Shown here: positions 1 to 10,723 of the stretch, piece after piece | Layout: each line of letters opens with the position of its first letter | Numbering within the stretch: the first letter of the stretch is position 1 | Source of the DNA: Lenisia limosa | Taxonomy: Eukaryota; Breviatea | Assembly (NCBI GenBank): GCA_001655205.1 | Contig: LPNZ01003347.1 | Span: forward strand, 1 to 46,498 | DNA length: 46,498 nucleotides | Direction: 5' to 3' | Translations under genes and position numbers: made by a program | Notes under the pieces: generated by a model | What the model saw: only the letters and a program-made list of their open reading frames with translations | The model's database searches: none | Told to the model about the DNA's origin: nothing

Positions 1-572
1 CCTCTCCATCCGAGCTTTCGACTCGTCCTCCACTGAGTACTCGTCAGTCACCACCGGTAGGTCGTGTTATCAGTCTGCCATGCAATAAAGGGGGAAGGCA
101 CTGGAGTTGATACAGTGCAATCAGCATCTAATAAAGGGGTGTTGGAGTTGATACAGTGCAATCGGCATCTAACATCATGTTTTGTGACTTCCCGGCCCCC
201 CAGGTTCTGTCTTACCCCCCCCCAAGGCCTCTGTCTTCCCNNNNNNNNNNNNNNNNNNNNNNNNNNNNNNNNNNNNNNNNNNNNNNNNNNNNNNNNNNNN
301 NNNNNNNNNNNNNNGACGGATTATCCACGGATGAGCTCTTCACCCTGGCGCTGCCGGAGCCTGATGACGGAAGTTTGCATGCCCCCGAGACTGCAATTCG
401 AGCCATTGTCGCCCCCAGGTACCCGGGGCTTGGGAGGGAGAGTTTTGGGGGAGATGTTTGTAGGGGAATAATTCCACGATATTTCATCGCAAAATTGGTC
501 GTTTTGATTTTTTCGGGCAATATCATAGAAAGGTCGGCTCTACACGATGAGGAGTTGTACCAGGGGTTTTGA
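1..572 (+). CDS. 3' end of an unrecognised gene, 5' truncated by the window edge
   Basis: Two coding-looking stretches are read on plus. The first runs from base 2 to about 56 (reading LSIRAFDSSSTEYSSVTT) and ends at a GTAGGT donor. The second starts just after the N gap and reads DELFTLALPEPDDGSLHAP, then continues open to a TGA at 570-572. The second could instead be spliced at the GTACCC near position 418, so the true C-terminus is uncertain. The composition (acidic, Ser/Thr/Pro-rich, no hydrophobic segment) suggests a soluble protein. No domain is recognised. The gap at 241-314 hides part of the intron or exon. It converges on the minus gene ending at 682. Confidence 0.35.
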
Positions 573-681
573 AAGGACAAGAAATGTATTTATCGAAAAA
601 CATTCAGTAAACAAAAGATAAAAAAGAATCATAGGAGAGCGGCGGTGGAGTGGGGACGGACTGGAGGTGTGTTCACGACTT

Positions 682-1252
682 CTAGAGTGTTGCGGCGGGC
701 GGATTTAGACATACAGAAGGCTTTTGAGGCGGTGGCCTTGTCGGTGGGGCAGAAAACGGAGATCTCGGGGCAGCAGGGGCAAGAACAAAGAGAGGGCCTT
801 GGTGATGCAAGTTTAATTTGCACGTTGGTGGGGGCGAGTTGGGCAGGGGTCAAATCCCAAGGATTGTGGCGTGCCATAATCCGTGAGGTAATCCAGGTAC
901 TCTCGGAGGGAAGGGCAGACATGGCCGCGGAAGGTGATGACGGGGTCCATAGTCAGAGCACCGGATGGGGGCGGAGTTGTCGAAGTCGAAGTCGAGCGGA
1001 GTGTGTGGGCGACGACGGCGGCGGTCGAGCTTAGGGCGCTCTGGAGACAGAGAGGGAGACATCGAAGGGGAGATCGATTTTTTCAATTTTCGTTATTTCG
1101 GAAAAAACTTGCATCCGGAATGAAATAAGGGGGTTAGCTTTCGGCTACGGTCATACTCTGGGGGTCATCGCGCATCCCGTCCGCTCTGCGAACGCAAGCC
1201 CCAGCAGGCCTTGGTAGTACTGACGTCGGAGACGAGTCGGGAAGGCAGGGTA
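682..1252 (-). CDS. unrecognised protein, three 3' exons
   Basis: Reading minus from about 1252, one frame stays open across two phase-compatible introns. Exon one (RLRRQYYQGLLGLAFAER) ends in ATGACCCCCAGA before GTATGA. An intron with a CTAAC branch-like motif and a pyrimidine-rich CTCCAG acceptor follows. Exon two is Ser/Thr/Pro-rich and then reads MDPVITFRGHVCPSLREYL. A 26-nt intron leads to a Pro-rich tail ending at a TAG at 682-684. Competing longer open frames exist in the same stretch, so the model is moderate at best. Further 5' exons beyond the A/T tract at 1255-1340 are likely but not resolved. No family is recognised. Confidence 0.4.
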
Positions 1253-2344
1253 CTGTAGTTTTTTTTTTAGTTTTTTTTAATTTTTTTTTAAAAAAATTTT
1301 ACTTTTTTTTTTCTTTTCTTTTTTTTTTCTTTTCATTTATTTATTGACGTTTTTAGGTCTTCAGAGAATAATTCCATGGAGTAGATTTATTTTATTTATT
1401 GTATTCTAATGTTAGTAATGTAGTTTTATGTTGTACTGTAAACCTCGGTCCGGTACGTTGGACACAAATGATTCCAATACCCCAAAACATTTCCTACGTA
1501 TGTTCTGTAATATTAATGATAGAAGGAACACGTTTTATCAGAAAGAGTCATGAATCTAAACATACATAGGGAAAGAGGGAAAAGGAAAGCGTTCAATAAG
1601 ACCATAAACCAAACTAGTCCAGCTTGCGTGCTCTGTCCTTGTCGCGTGTGTCTTTCGAACGCTCGACACTAGAACCCAATTAGGTTACTGTTGGAGGGAT
1701 ACAATTACGCGACACCCACCATTGGTCCCATAGTAGGGTCTGTAATCCATTTGTGAACTAGTTGCCCATGAAGGAACTGAAACATCAAGAAATGCTCATC
1801 TTATGAGGAATTGAAGACCGAATGACATGACAGACGTTTTTTAAAATTTCCCTCTTCACCGGCGGGTCTAACTCCGATTTCATCTTTTATATCTGGAATA
1901 GGCAAGTAAAAAAAAAGGGCGGTCGGGAATTGAAAATAAGAAACAAAAGAAATCACATTCTTCCAATGTATTAAGCTGCTTGCTTAGTAGCTCTTACTCA
2001 TCAAGTCAGGGTTGTTGTTACAGATGAAGCGAACCAAAGTACAAATGCTGCTTAAAGAAAAGTTGGGAATGATGACTTCATCCTTGGACTCTTTTGTCTT
2101 CTCAATACTAATCATTTAGGTTTCCACGGCTGGCTTCAATTGATAATTCGGTTTCTTTTTGTACAATGGTACAAGCTAAATGCATGTGATATTCTGCCAA
2201 CACCGATACTACTTTCATTTCAACATATTTCAAATACTCTAAGATGACTCATTTCCTCTACCATCAATCACTACATGTACAAGTTGACACCTAAATCAGA
2301 AGACACGAAAGAGCGGTTCCTGGTCATTTGTGAAGGGTCATTTT
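1253..2344. other. unresolved stretch with T/A homopolymer tract
   Basis: Positions 1258-1345 are a T/A-rich low-complexity tract. On minus near 1615-1675, after a TTCTAG acceptor-like site, a short open stretch reads SVERSKDTRDKDRARKLD and then stops. It is RS/KD-rich and could be the tail of a small gene or an exon of the gene below. Nothing else convincing was seen on either strand. Confidence 0.3.
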
Positions 2345-5300
2345 CATGCAGAGAGCAGGCCAAGGGCTTCAAGAATCTTGGGGGCTAGACGTGATGTAGG
2401 TAATTTCCTCTGTACATTGTTAGAAACGTAAACGTGGGTTGGGCTTAAATGGTGAAAGACAGGACCTACGTTTCTCAAAGCGGTATAAAGGTCCTGAAGG
2501 GGCTGAGGGTTCACGCCGGCAGCTTCACCAAGCTGCAGGGTGAGGGTCTAACAAATTGAAATACACATATCATATAATACATGTAATAGATATTGAGTAC
2601 ACCACATTAATCCCTTACGTATTGCAATATCCCCCCATTAATCCCTTACGTATTGCAATATCCCNNNNNNNNNNNNNNNNNNNNNNNNNNNNNNNNNNNN
2701 NNNNNNNNNNNNNNNNNNNNNNNNNNNNNNNNNNNNNNNNNNNNNGGCCTTGCCACTGCCTGCTCCTGGAGGGAGTTGAGGGCCCTCAATGAGGGGGTCA
2801 CGACCTCGTTCATGATCTTCGAAACTGGCTAAGGGGGGTGAATGCAATAACTCTAATGAAATAATAGGCAAAAAGCCCGCTATTCTGTATACCCCATTGA
2901 GGGGAGACATGAAGATATTGAGTTTGGAGATAAAACCATGCTTCCTTCGTGGACACAATATAATCCTGGGGCAACATACCTCCCTCAAAGAGTCGGTGCC
3001 GATAATGGGATGCCACCTGAGGGCTTGGGCTGTCACCTAGAAGGTAAATATCTGCAATGAGGGGAAATAGAGAAAAGCCAAATAAATCAAATTGCCCAGC
3101 AGACCTTGACACAGAGCCATAATTTAACCAGTGCTCCGAACCGAATAAACAAATCGTCCGCAGCCACACTTTGGGAAACCTGGGGGAAAGGGGGTCAACT
3201 GCTTTTGGATTTGAAAGAAACAAGACGGACAAAAAACCAAAATATCAAGGGGTTGGAGGAAGAAGAAAAGGTACCAATCATCAACATGCAATACACATTA
3301 ATAAAATCGAATTACCCTCACTCGAGCTTTGGTTTCTTCACAATCAAGGCGGCTCAACACGTTTGTGCGGATAATCTACGGAATAAGAGGGTAGAATAAG
3401 ACGATTTATCTGTGAGCCCCCCCTCGTACGTTGATATATGAAGAGTTGACCGGACAGTAGGCCTCAAGCGTCTTTGCTAATGCAATAGAGTGTGTCGTCA
3501 TTGTCACACTACTGAGATCGTACCTGCCAATCGTAAGCCATTGGGGGAAGCGCTGTCAAAGCGAAGGGTAATGATGATCTCGACAAAGAAGAGCGAGAAT
3601 CTTACCATCCATCCATTGCTGTTTCGAGTTTCGGCACAACAACGCTAGAGCAAGTAAGAAATTGATAGGGAAACTTTATTGCGTAAAGAATACGATAGCT
3701 CACGCTTCCACGACTGCCGGCAGCAGGTTAATGTCCTCGTCATTTTCGGTCATGTCTCCTCCGTACGCCAGGAGCGACTGGTACCAAGGGTACGACTCAA
3801 AACCAGGCTTGGAGGGGCTAAGCGGTCACAATGGACATCACCAGCTCGACAGGAAAAAGGGGAGGGGGAAGGAAAATGTATATATCCTACTGAACATTCC
3901 ATGGTTTGCTGATATTAATAGTGCCCCCCCCCCACTCCAAAATATCAACGTCAACCATTGCACGACGAGCGAAAGGACTTGCCAAAAGAGGCAAGTGGGA
4001 TGACATGAAGAGGTTGGAGTAGAGCTCCGGTTCAGCCAGTTTCAGATCCTCGCACCTAAAGAGTGACGGGGAAATTACAGCATTAGGGCAAAAGTAAGAA
4101 GGAAGTGAAACATAATTGTCAATAAACGATGTCAATGTTTCTGTCCAAACTTCGTATCACTTACACCCAATATTCAAGAATATTGATTGATAGTGAACAG
4201 GCTTACCTTGATAGAAGGTCGGACAACTCTGGTGCCTCTCCACCCTCTTGAGAGCCCCACTTGGCCTCCAAATCACTGGCTTCATCATGAATGTTATCCT
4301 GGGGGGGGGGGTAAAATAAAGGAAATTTCGATNNNNNNNNNNNNNNNNNNNNNNNNNNNNNNNNNNNNNNNNNNNNNNNNNNNNNNNNNNNNNNNNNNNN
4401 NNNNNNNNNNNNNNNNNNNNNNNNNNNNNNNNNNNNNNNNNNNNNNNNNNNNNNNNNNNNNACTACACAAAAACAATAAGTAAAATACGCGCAATCAGAC
4501 AACAAAAATTCTATTCCCTCCAACAAAATAGTTCTTCAAGTCTTCCTCCTCTTCTTCATCCGATTCAAGACCTTCCTCTTGGGGGTTCTGAGAGGTAAAT
4601 CGGTAAAATTCACAGAATATAAAAGAAGAAGAGAACAATACTATAAATTCAATCAAATATTACATGGTTGATTGTAAATTGTGTAAACTGGAGGAACAAT
4701 ACCCACATTGACAAGAACTTCTTGAGGACGGAAGTTACCTAAAACGAATAAGACCACAAAAAAAAGCAGTTTCAACGAAAAAGGAAAGAAAAGGTGCAGT
4801 GTTAAAAGAAAAGGTCAAAGAGGGAGGGGGGTGAAACAAGGCATCAGCTTACCCATCATCATAGAATCGAGTTCCTTGTGCGCATCTTGCCTGTACGCCA
4901 CCAAGGCCTTGAACCGGTCCTTGCGGAAGGCCGTGACATTGAGACCGTGCACTTCGGTTTCTTCATTCTAGATCATAAGATCAAATCACAGCAGGTGTCC
5001 ACTCAGTCAACCCCCCCAAACTGTGTCCACCAAAGTAGAGAACATCTGTTTAATGAAGTCCACAAAACTGAGACGGTTCTTCTCCCGCCGCTCCTCTTCA
5101 ACCCTCCGAGCCTCCTAAACCAATGACGATGGCTGATCTCTTTTTGACCCTTTCAATAAAAAACATATTAAGATCTAGAGTCAAAACCCCACGTATTCCT
5201 CCTTTTCTTTGATGCCTTGTGCAAGCTCTTCCTTGGCTTCCTCCATTTGTGTTGCCAACTAAGAGGTTAAACAGAAGCTCAACATGCGGAAATGAGAAAC

Positions 5301-7250
5301 AAAACAGAAGTTGGCCGATGCCGCAGTAATGGTACAAGTGATGCCGATAATAACTTCGAGTAATGGTGCAGAATTCTCAGGCCAAAACAGGATAGCGATA
5401 TCTTGAAACCGTGAAGAAGCTCACATGGGTCTTTTCGAGGGTCAATTGCTGGACATGGTTCGCAAAGTAGAGCATACACTCGTCCTCACTGGAGTAGTTG
5501 GCGACAGTGTAAAAGATGGTAACAACAAGCAAAACTCACAACATCAAGTTAAATCTGTACAAAGACCACAATCCAAATGCCTTCAGTAGCAAAAGTGAAA
5601 CAGCATATTTGCGATTTCTGGCCTACTTGATGGGGTTGTATGTGGCAAGATTGCCTTCATCCAAAGGATTGTCCATGTAATTGATTGCTGTTCGCACGTC
5701 GTTGGCTGACCAGCCTTCACCACCCTGCGAATAATGAGGAATGTAGTTGTGTCGGACCATGCCAAACACAGGGTGTGTTGAGCGTTTTTTCATCCTCCAA
5801 ATAAGAACTCATATTTGTACCTATGCAGCAGATTACCTGTTTATCCATTCCTTCCTTCGCTCCTCCCTTTTTGATCTGCTCCGCTTCCCATTCTTGGAAG
5901 TCATCATCCTGTGTTGTCAGCAGACAAATAAGAATTCAAATTTCATCATTTGATCAAAGGCCAGAGCATGAGAGTATCAGCAGGGACATCTCTCAAGATA
6001 TCTTCTCTGGGCTATTAACCTGAACGAGCATACATTGAGAGCCGACATGTCAACATCTTTTGGTACTGTCGGTTGCTCTATGTTACCGAACTTGATCTGA
6101 AAACAGTCAGCACTCCAGAGCTTTTATTGAAAGGGATAAAACCATACGGATTTCTTTGATGCAACTCGGCCCTGTGCTTTTCGCCTCTTCAAAAGGTGCT
6201 CCTCCTTCCACTGCTTAAATTCATCCCCCTGCAAAAGTAAAAACAACAACAAAAAAAAAACTTGACATAACAAAACTTGGCCAAATTAATTAAATTCGAC
6301 AAAAGACTCGATAATAAGACACATACAGAAACATTTGCCATTCCACAAGACCTCAAACCTCAAGATTCTGCGGTAACGTAAGACCCTCTGGAATAACCGA
6401 CTGAGGAAGGGCGTGTGCGAAAGGAACCCTAAAAAAAGTTAACTCAACCCACGCTTGAGAAATAAAGATGGACTTGATAACAGACAGAAACACAGCTACC
6501 CCATGCAACGTTTTTTCTGTCTTTGGGGGGCTTTGCGGATCTGGCATGGGAGGAGGCGCGGATTGTGCCGCCTTGAGAGCAGCCAGACCGGCAGCGGAGT
6601 AGTCTGTTGCGGGTGGCGTGGAAGCAAGAGTGTCTTTGCGGACCTCGGGTCTGGGGGGGGGATAAAACATGGAAAAGCTCTTTGGCGGGAATTGTCGTTC
6701 TGGAGCGAAGACAGTGCAGAGAACAATTGAATAACAGCAGATAATAGAGAATTCAGAAAAACAAGATAGGTTCAAAGGCTTCTTCAAGATATAAAAGAAT
6801 GAATGACAAATAGAAGATGGCTGCACCATATGTCAGCGATAAAAACTCGATGCTAAGAACGCCGTCAGTAAATCTGTAACATTGACAACATCATAGCATG
6901 ACATTGAAAATTGTAAAAGTGAAGACTTTCCAAAATCAGTTGCAAGTCTCATTGAAACTTATTTTCAAGTATTCTTGAATCCTCCTACCCTTTTTGATAC
7001 TTTAGACTGGCTTTACTTTTGCGGATCTTGAAGACTGGCTCAGCTGCCTCTTCATTGCTGTCAAAATCCTGCTGGTGTAAAGATAATCTAAATATTCGCT
7101 GGTTCAAAAATGCGATCTAGAGTCATCTACTCAAGAGCGAGGGAGAAGACCAACATTGGAAGCTAGGGTGATCTTTCTGGTACTTGCAGACTTTTCTCCT
7201 TTTTTCCGTGGCTTCCTTTGTTTGATTTGTATTTCACCACCATTATCCAT
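2345..7250 (-). CDS. PAXBP1: PAXBP1/GCFC (ILP1) family spliceosome-associated protein
   Basis: The start ATG at 7248-7250 opens a basic N-terminus (KQRKPRKKGEKSAS), followed by FKIRKSKASLKYQKG and a YSAAGLAALKAAQ element typical of the family. The hallmark WEAEQIKKGG motif lies near 5890, and coiled-coil exons (EEAKEELAQGIKEKEEY, EARRVEEERREKNRL) lie at 5030-5260. The GCFC domain follows: ELYSNLFMSSHLPLL (about 4010), PWYQSLLAYGG and INLLPAVVEA (3700-3800), then VVVPKLETAMDGWYDLSS across an intron, aligning with the VVLPKL...WDPLS block of the human protein. The C-terminal exon ends ILEALGLLSA with a TGA at 2345-2347. Gaps at 4333 and 2665 fall inside the gene. In animals and plants these proteins associate with DHX15/Prp43-type factors and late spliceosomes. 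Identification rests on several collinear motifs. Confidence 0.9.
2605..2664. repeat. tandem duplication, about 31-bp unit
   Basis: The unit beginning CATTAATCCCTTACGTATTG occurs twice head to tail and runs into the N gap at 2665. It lies in the last intron of the PAXBP1-like gene. Confidence 0.85.
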
Positions 7251-7424
7251 GGTTATTAAACACTTACTGATTCAAAATTCAAAAAGGCCGCATTCTGGGA
7301 AATTGCAACATAATATCCAGATTATGTAATCTACGAACTTAGAATTTAGGTTACCACAGTTCAGTTCATTTGATATAAAAATCATATTCCTTTATTTCCA
7401 AAAATCCTCTCCTTTATGATGAAA

Positions 7425-7960
7425 AGTCATGGTAAGCTGTTGGTCGTTTGTATTTGTTTTGAGCGAGGATGAATTGTGGTTTTTCCGCACCATTCGCAGA
7501 CCCCCCTAAGTGGAAATTCGTTTCCGTGTGCAGGTTCTGCCTTCCTTAGTCTGAGCTCATGATTTCTTGATCCTTTACTTTTTGTCCTTACTTCACTAAT
7601 ATTTCTAGAACGTAAAAGCAGTGACTGAAGACGTAAATGTCCTGAAAACCTCTTTTATTGTAAGCAAAACGAGATGTTGAGTTAATTATTGAGCGAGGAT
7701 GAATTGTGGTTTTTCCGCACCATTCGCAGACCCCCCTAAGTGGAAATTCGTTTCCGTGTGCAGGTTCTGCCTTCCTTAGTCTGAGCTCATTTGCTTTTAT
7801 GACCTTTTCTCTTTTCTTATGGCTTCTCACCTTATAGCTTTCAACTAGAAGTACCTGGTAATCAGCCCTCAAGCGACGGCATTGAAGCTTTTCAGGTATT
7901 CTTGGCTTCTCTTATGAGCCAAATTTTCTTTTATGAAGATAAACAACCCGCAGCATGATA
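7425..7960 (-). CDS. possible small gene with a duplicated CxxC-containing segment
   Basis: On minus a frame stays open over about 285 nt. It reads PEKLQCRRLRADYQVLLVES, then a Lys/Arg-rich stretch, then GVCEWCGKTTIHPRS. The second copy of the 100-bp repeat, further along minus, repeats the same peptide and runs to a TGA near 7425. The plus strand of each copy is also partly open (MNCGFSAPFADPPKWKF, ending at a donor-like CAG/GT), so strand and coding status are undecided. No family is recognised. The CxxC pair could be a zinc-ribbon half-site, which is speculation. Confidence 0.25.
7461..7560. repeat. 100-bp direct repeat, copy 1
   Basis: It begins GAGCGAGGATGAATTGTGGT and ends CTGAGCTCAT. 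Every base matches the copy at 7691-7790, 230 bp away, while the DNA between the copies is unrelated. Confidence 0.95.
7691..7790. repeat. 100-bp direct repeat, copy 2
   Basis: Perfect copy of 7461-7560. Identity with no substitutions points to a recent event, gene conversion, or an assembly duplication. Confidence 0.95.
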
Positions 7961-8836
7961 TCTATGATTGCGCACACAACCAAGATCTCTGAAAATTATC
8001 CATCCTTTTCCTTTCTCTCCTTGTGATCAAACACTCATTGTTTTAGGCTTCAGCCAAAATGCAAATGTCAAAACGCACAACACACTTTTGAGGTTAGTTT
8101 ATTACCATTCTGCAAACCCATTTTTGCCGTATGTTGAGCTCTTTTTGCATGAGACTTTCATGATTGCTAAAGTAATTAACTTTCGTTCTACTGAAGGAAA
8201 CAATTGGTCTTGATACTCCAATATCTATTCTTTGGTCTCACCCTCCAGGTTGCTCCGCATTTAGCACCTGTCGTCCTAGTTTGGACCATTCGTTTCAATA
8301 GATTTCTTTTAGTTATTTCTTTTGGAATTGTATTGGTTTGATTATCTGTAATGTTTTCCATTTCCTCCATTCTTAATAAAGAGCGGGGGAACCTTGGAGC
8401 CTCCCCCTATAGGGTCACCAGATTAGCTTTTGCTCTTAACCCCCCATACCAGGTACCTCTTCTCTTGTCTAATGATATATGATATAGTATATCGGTGTGC
8501 ATACATATGATAGTATATATATATTATACGTATAATAATACATAGAATGTGCTGTATACGTCTGATCTGTATGAATTGGAAGATATTATCGCGTTTGTCA
8601 ATGTGCTGAATTCACTAAAGCTTATTCACCATTTTCATATGCAACATGACGCATAGCTCCAAATCAATTTTTCAGCTTTGCATTACACCTCTCCCGCTAA
8701 TCAGGATATCCGGCCACCCAAAACTGTTACTACCATATAGCCTCTGTTATAAGGCTGAAACGTTGAAAACCCTCTATTTACAACAACTACTACTATACAA
8801 CCTAATAACAATACTCAACTGCAATATAATACAAAC
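7961..8836. other. no clear gene; AT-rich with TATA microsatellite
   Basis: Positions 8470-8545 are TATA/ATAC-rich simple sequence. A short plus-strand open stretch at about 8377-8430 (GGTLEPPPIGSP) may be an exon of the small plus gene downstream, but no phase-consistent join could be made. Confidence 0.4.
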
Positions 8837-9096
8837 AATCAATTGGGTGATTCAGATGGCGGCGCTGGGGATTCGGTCAAGTCGACGGCTTCGATAGCTG
8901 ATATGAAGGGTTGTCCTTGGCAAGAGCATCCATCACCTTGAAAGTGAAAACGGTTTGGGATCAACTATTCCCCGCGCCTTCACACCTCTATGAGCTGAGG
9001 GAACGTGAAAGACTCCTTCTGAATGTCCGGGGCCTCCAAAAACGCCAAGAGATGGAATTGGAAACAGAAAGACGGCTAAAGAGAATGGGGAAATGA
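8837..9096 (+). CDS. 3' exons of a small coiled-coil protein
   Basis: An acidic/Ser exon (GDSVKSTASIADMKG) can be joined through a 32-nt intron to a terminal exon. That exon reads KTVWDQLFPAPSHLYELRER, then a charged helix (LQKRQEMELETERRLKRMGK), and stops at a TGA at 9094-9096. The tail has the heptad-like charge pattern of a coiled coil. Upstream exons are not resolved and no family is recognised. The gene converges on the receptor gene that ends 300 bp away at 9396. Confidence 0.45.
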
Positions 9097-9395
9097 GAAA
9101 CACAATCAAGTATTATTAAAGTCAACCAGAGACGCATCCCATCATGGTGATGCGGACCCCCACCTGAGGCGCAAGGTCGGACAGAATTACTGTGATTTGC
9201 TCTCTTGCCTGCAATTATAAGATCAATAATGGAGTGTGCATAGAAATGCAGAGTAACCATTGCTATCCAGACACACCTCAGTAAGTTGATCCATAGTAAC
9301 AATTGGGGGTCGTCTGCTCAATTCTGAAGTGGACTGGCCCTTTTTGGTAAGTGAAAGCTGAAACGTGCCCCTTGATCTTTGTTAATATTATCAGT

Positions 9396-10723
9396 TTACA
9401 ACTCAATGCCTTCCAAAAGACCGCCCACCATCATGATGTTGACGGCCAATTTGACCCGGCCCGGAGCCTCGGAAATCAGGGCCCGACTATCTGAAGAGGA
9501 CAACGGCGGCGGTAGTGGCCTATTATTGACTGGGGGGTTATGGGAATTATAAAACCTCTTTGCCAAAGCAAGTCAATTCTTCTCCACAATTTCTCTGTTC
9601 GTACCCCCAAGACCAAAGACGTGTGACCCACCTGCTGAGCGGACCAAAGCCGAAACGGCTTTCAGTCCCCTCTTGACAACTAGGGGCAGACCCCCGGGGG
9701 CAAGGCCAAAGGAACCCGGGTCCTCAATAATGGGCAGGGCTATTCGGCTGAAAAGTAGTCGTGACGTCACTGAATAATAACGTAACGAGGGCTTTTCTTA
9801 ATATTGAAAAAAGAACATAATAGTGGAAAGAACGCTGATTTTGGAATTAGCATGGAGACGATTAGGATAGACCAAACCTTCAGGAGTACTGGAAGGGAAT
9901 CTTGCGTTTTCATCGTTGTTTACTTGCACTGCCAAAGAAAAGATCGGTCTACAGAAGGTGAGAAACTGGATCATAGAAAATACTATTATGCTAAGTTCTT
10001 AAATTAATCCCACCAAAGAGCATGAAACCCCTCTCTTATATCCACCCACTCCGGCAGCAGGGGGATGGCTGAGCAAACATCGTCAATGACCACTGACGCT
10101 AGGCTGCGGGATGAAACGATATCGAAATGAGGGTTTCATAAACAAAACAGTTAAATAGAAGCATGAGGGTTTCATATGGTGGGGGTAACAGTACACGCAG
10201 CACGTGACCCACTTTGCATAGACCGAAGGATGGTGTCCTCCAGGCGGCGGCGGAGGCGGGTTCCCTGTTCGCCGTCCTGTACTCGGGATATAGGGCTTCG
10301 TGGGGGGGATAGAGAGGACCTGGGGAGAGTGAAATGCATCCGTGTTGTAAATCGCTATATTTCCTAGTGCTAAAGAACTATCGATGAAAGGGTACATGAG
10401 GCCACGGACCTTGACAATAGTGTCGAGAGTTGGTTCGAGAACCGTGCACCAGAACTCATGACAATGCATCATGGTGGCAGTTAGCACCAGGGTCGAGGCA
10501 AAGGATCCACTTTTGAACGCCTGGCGACTTAACGCTACAGCATCAGACAAGTTGAACAGCTGACAAGTTGAACAAGCAGTTATCAGACAATTTGAACACT
10601 NNNNNNNNNNNNNNNNNNNNNNNNNNNNNNNNNNNNNNNNNNNNNNNNNNNNNNNNNCCGCCGTCAGCAGCAGCCGACTCAAGTCCGCTATCTGGAGGGG
10701 TAATGCAAAGAAAGCCAATACTA
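9396..10723 (-). other. second cytoplasmic RasGAP-like domain (GAP2)
   Basis: Exons read IADLSRLLLTA, (gap), LFNLSDAVALSRQAFKSG, SFASTLVLTATMMHCHEFW, VLEPTLDTIVK, TRLRRRLEDTILRSMQSG, LASVVIDDVCSAIPLLPEW, NDENARFPSSTPEG and LLFSRIALPIIEDPG. They end VKRGLKAVSALVRSAG plus a short Pro-rich tail (RVKLAVNIMMVGGLLEGIEL). The block from AFKSG to DTIV aligns ungapped with the p120GAP T-L-F-R helix, with Lys (codon 10512-10514) at the finger position. The FLR element is F-S-R. Confidence 0.78.

Noticed and set aside
850-1086. Arg-rich minus ORF (ERPKLDRRRRRPHT)
   Set aside because: A different frame of the same DNA joins in phase across two introns with a more protein-like sequence. The Arg run is a frame shadow of Ala/Val codons.
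8646-8897. Plus ORF of 83 codons
   Set aside because: The composition is that of AT-rich noncoding DNA, and its end overlaps in another frame the more plausible exon at 8837-9096.
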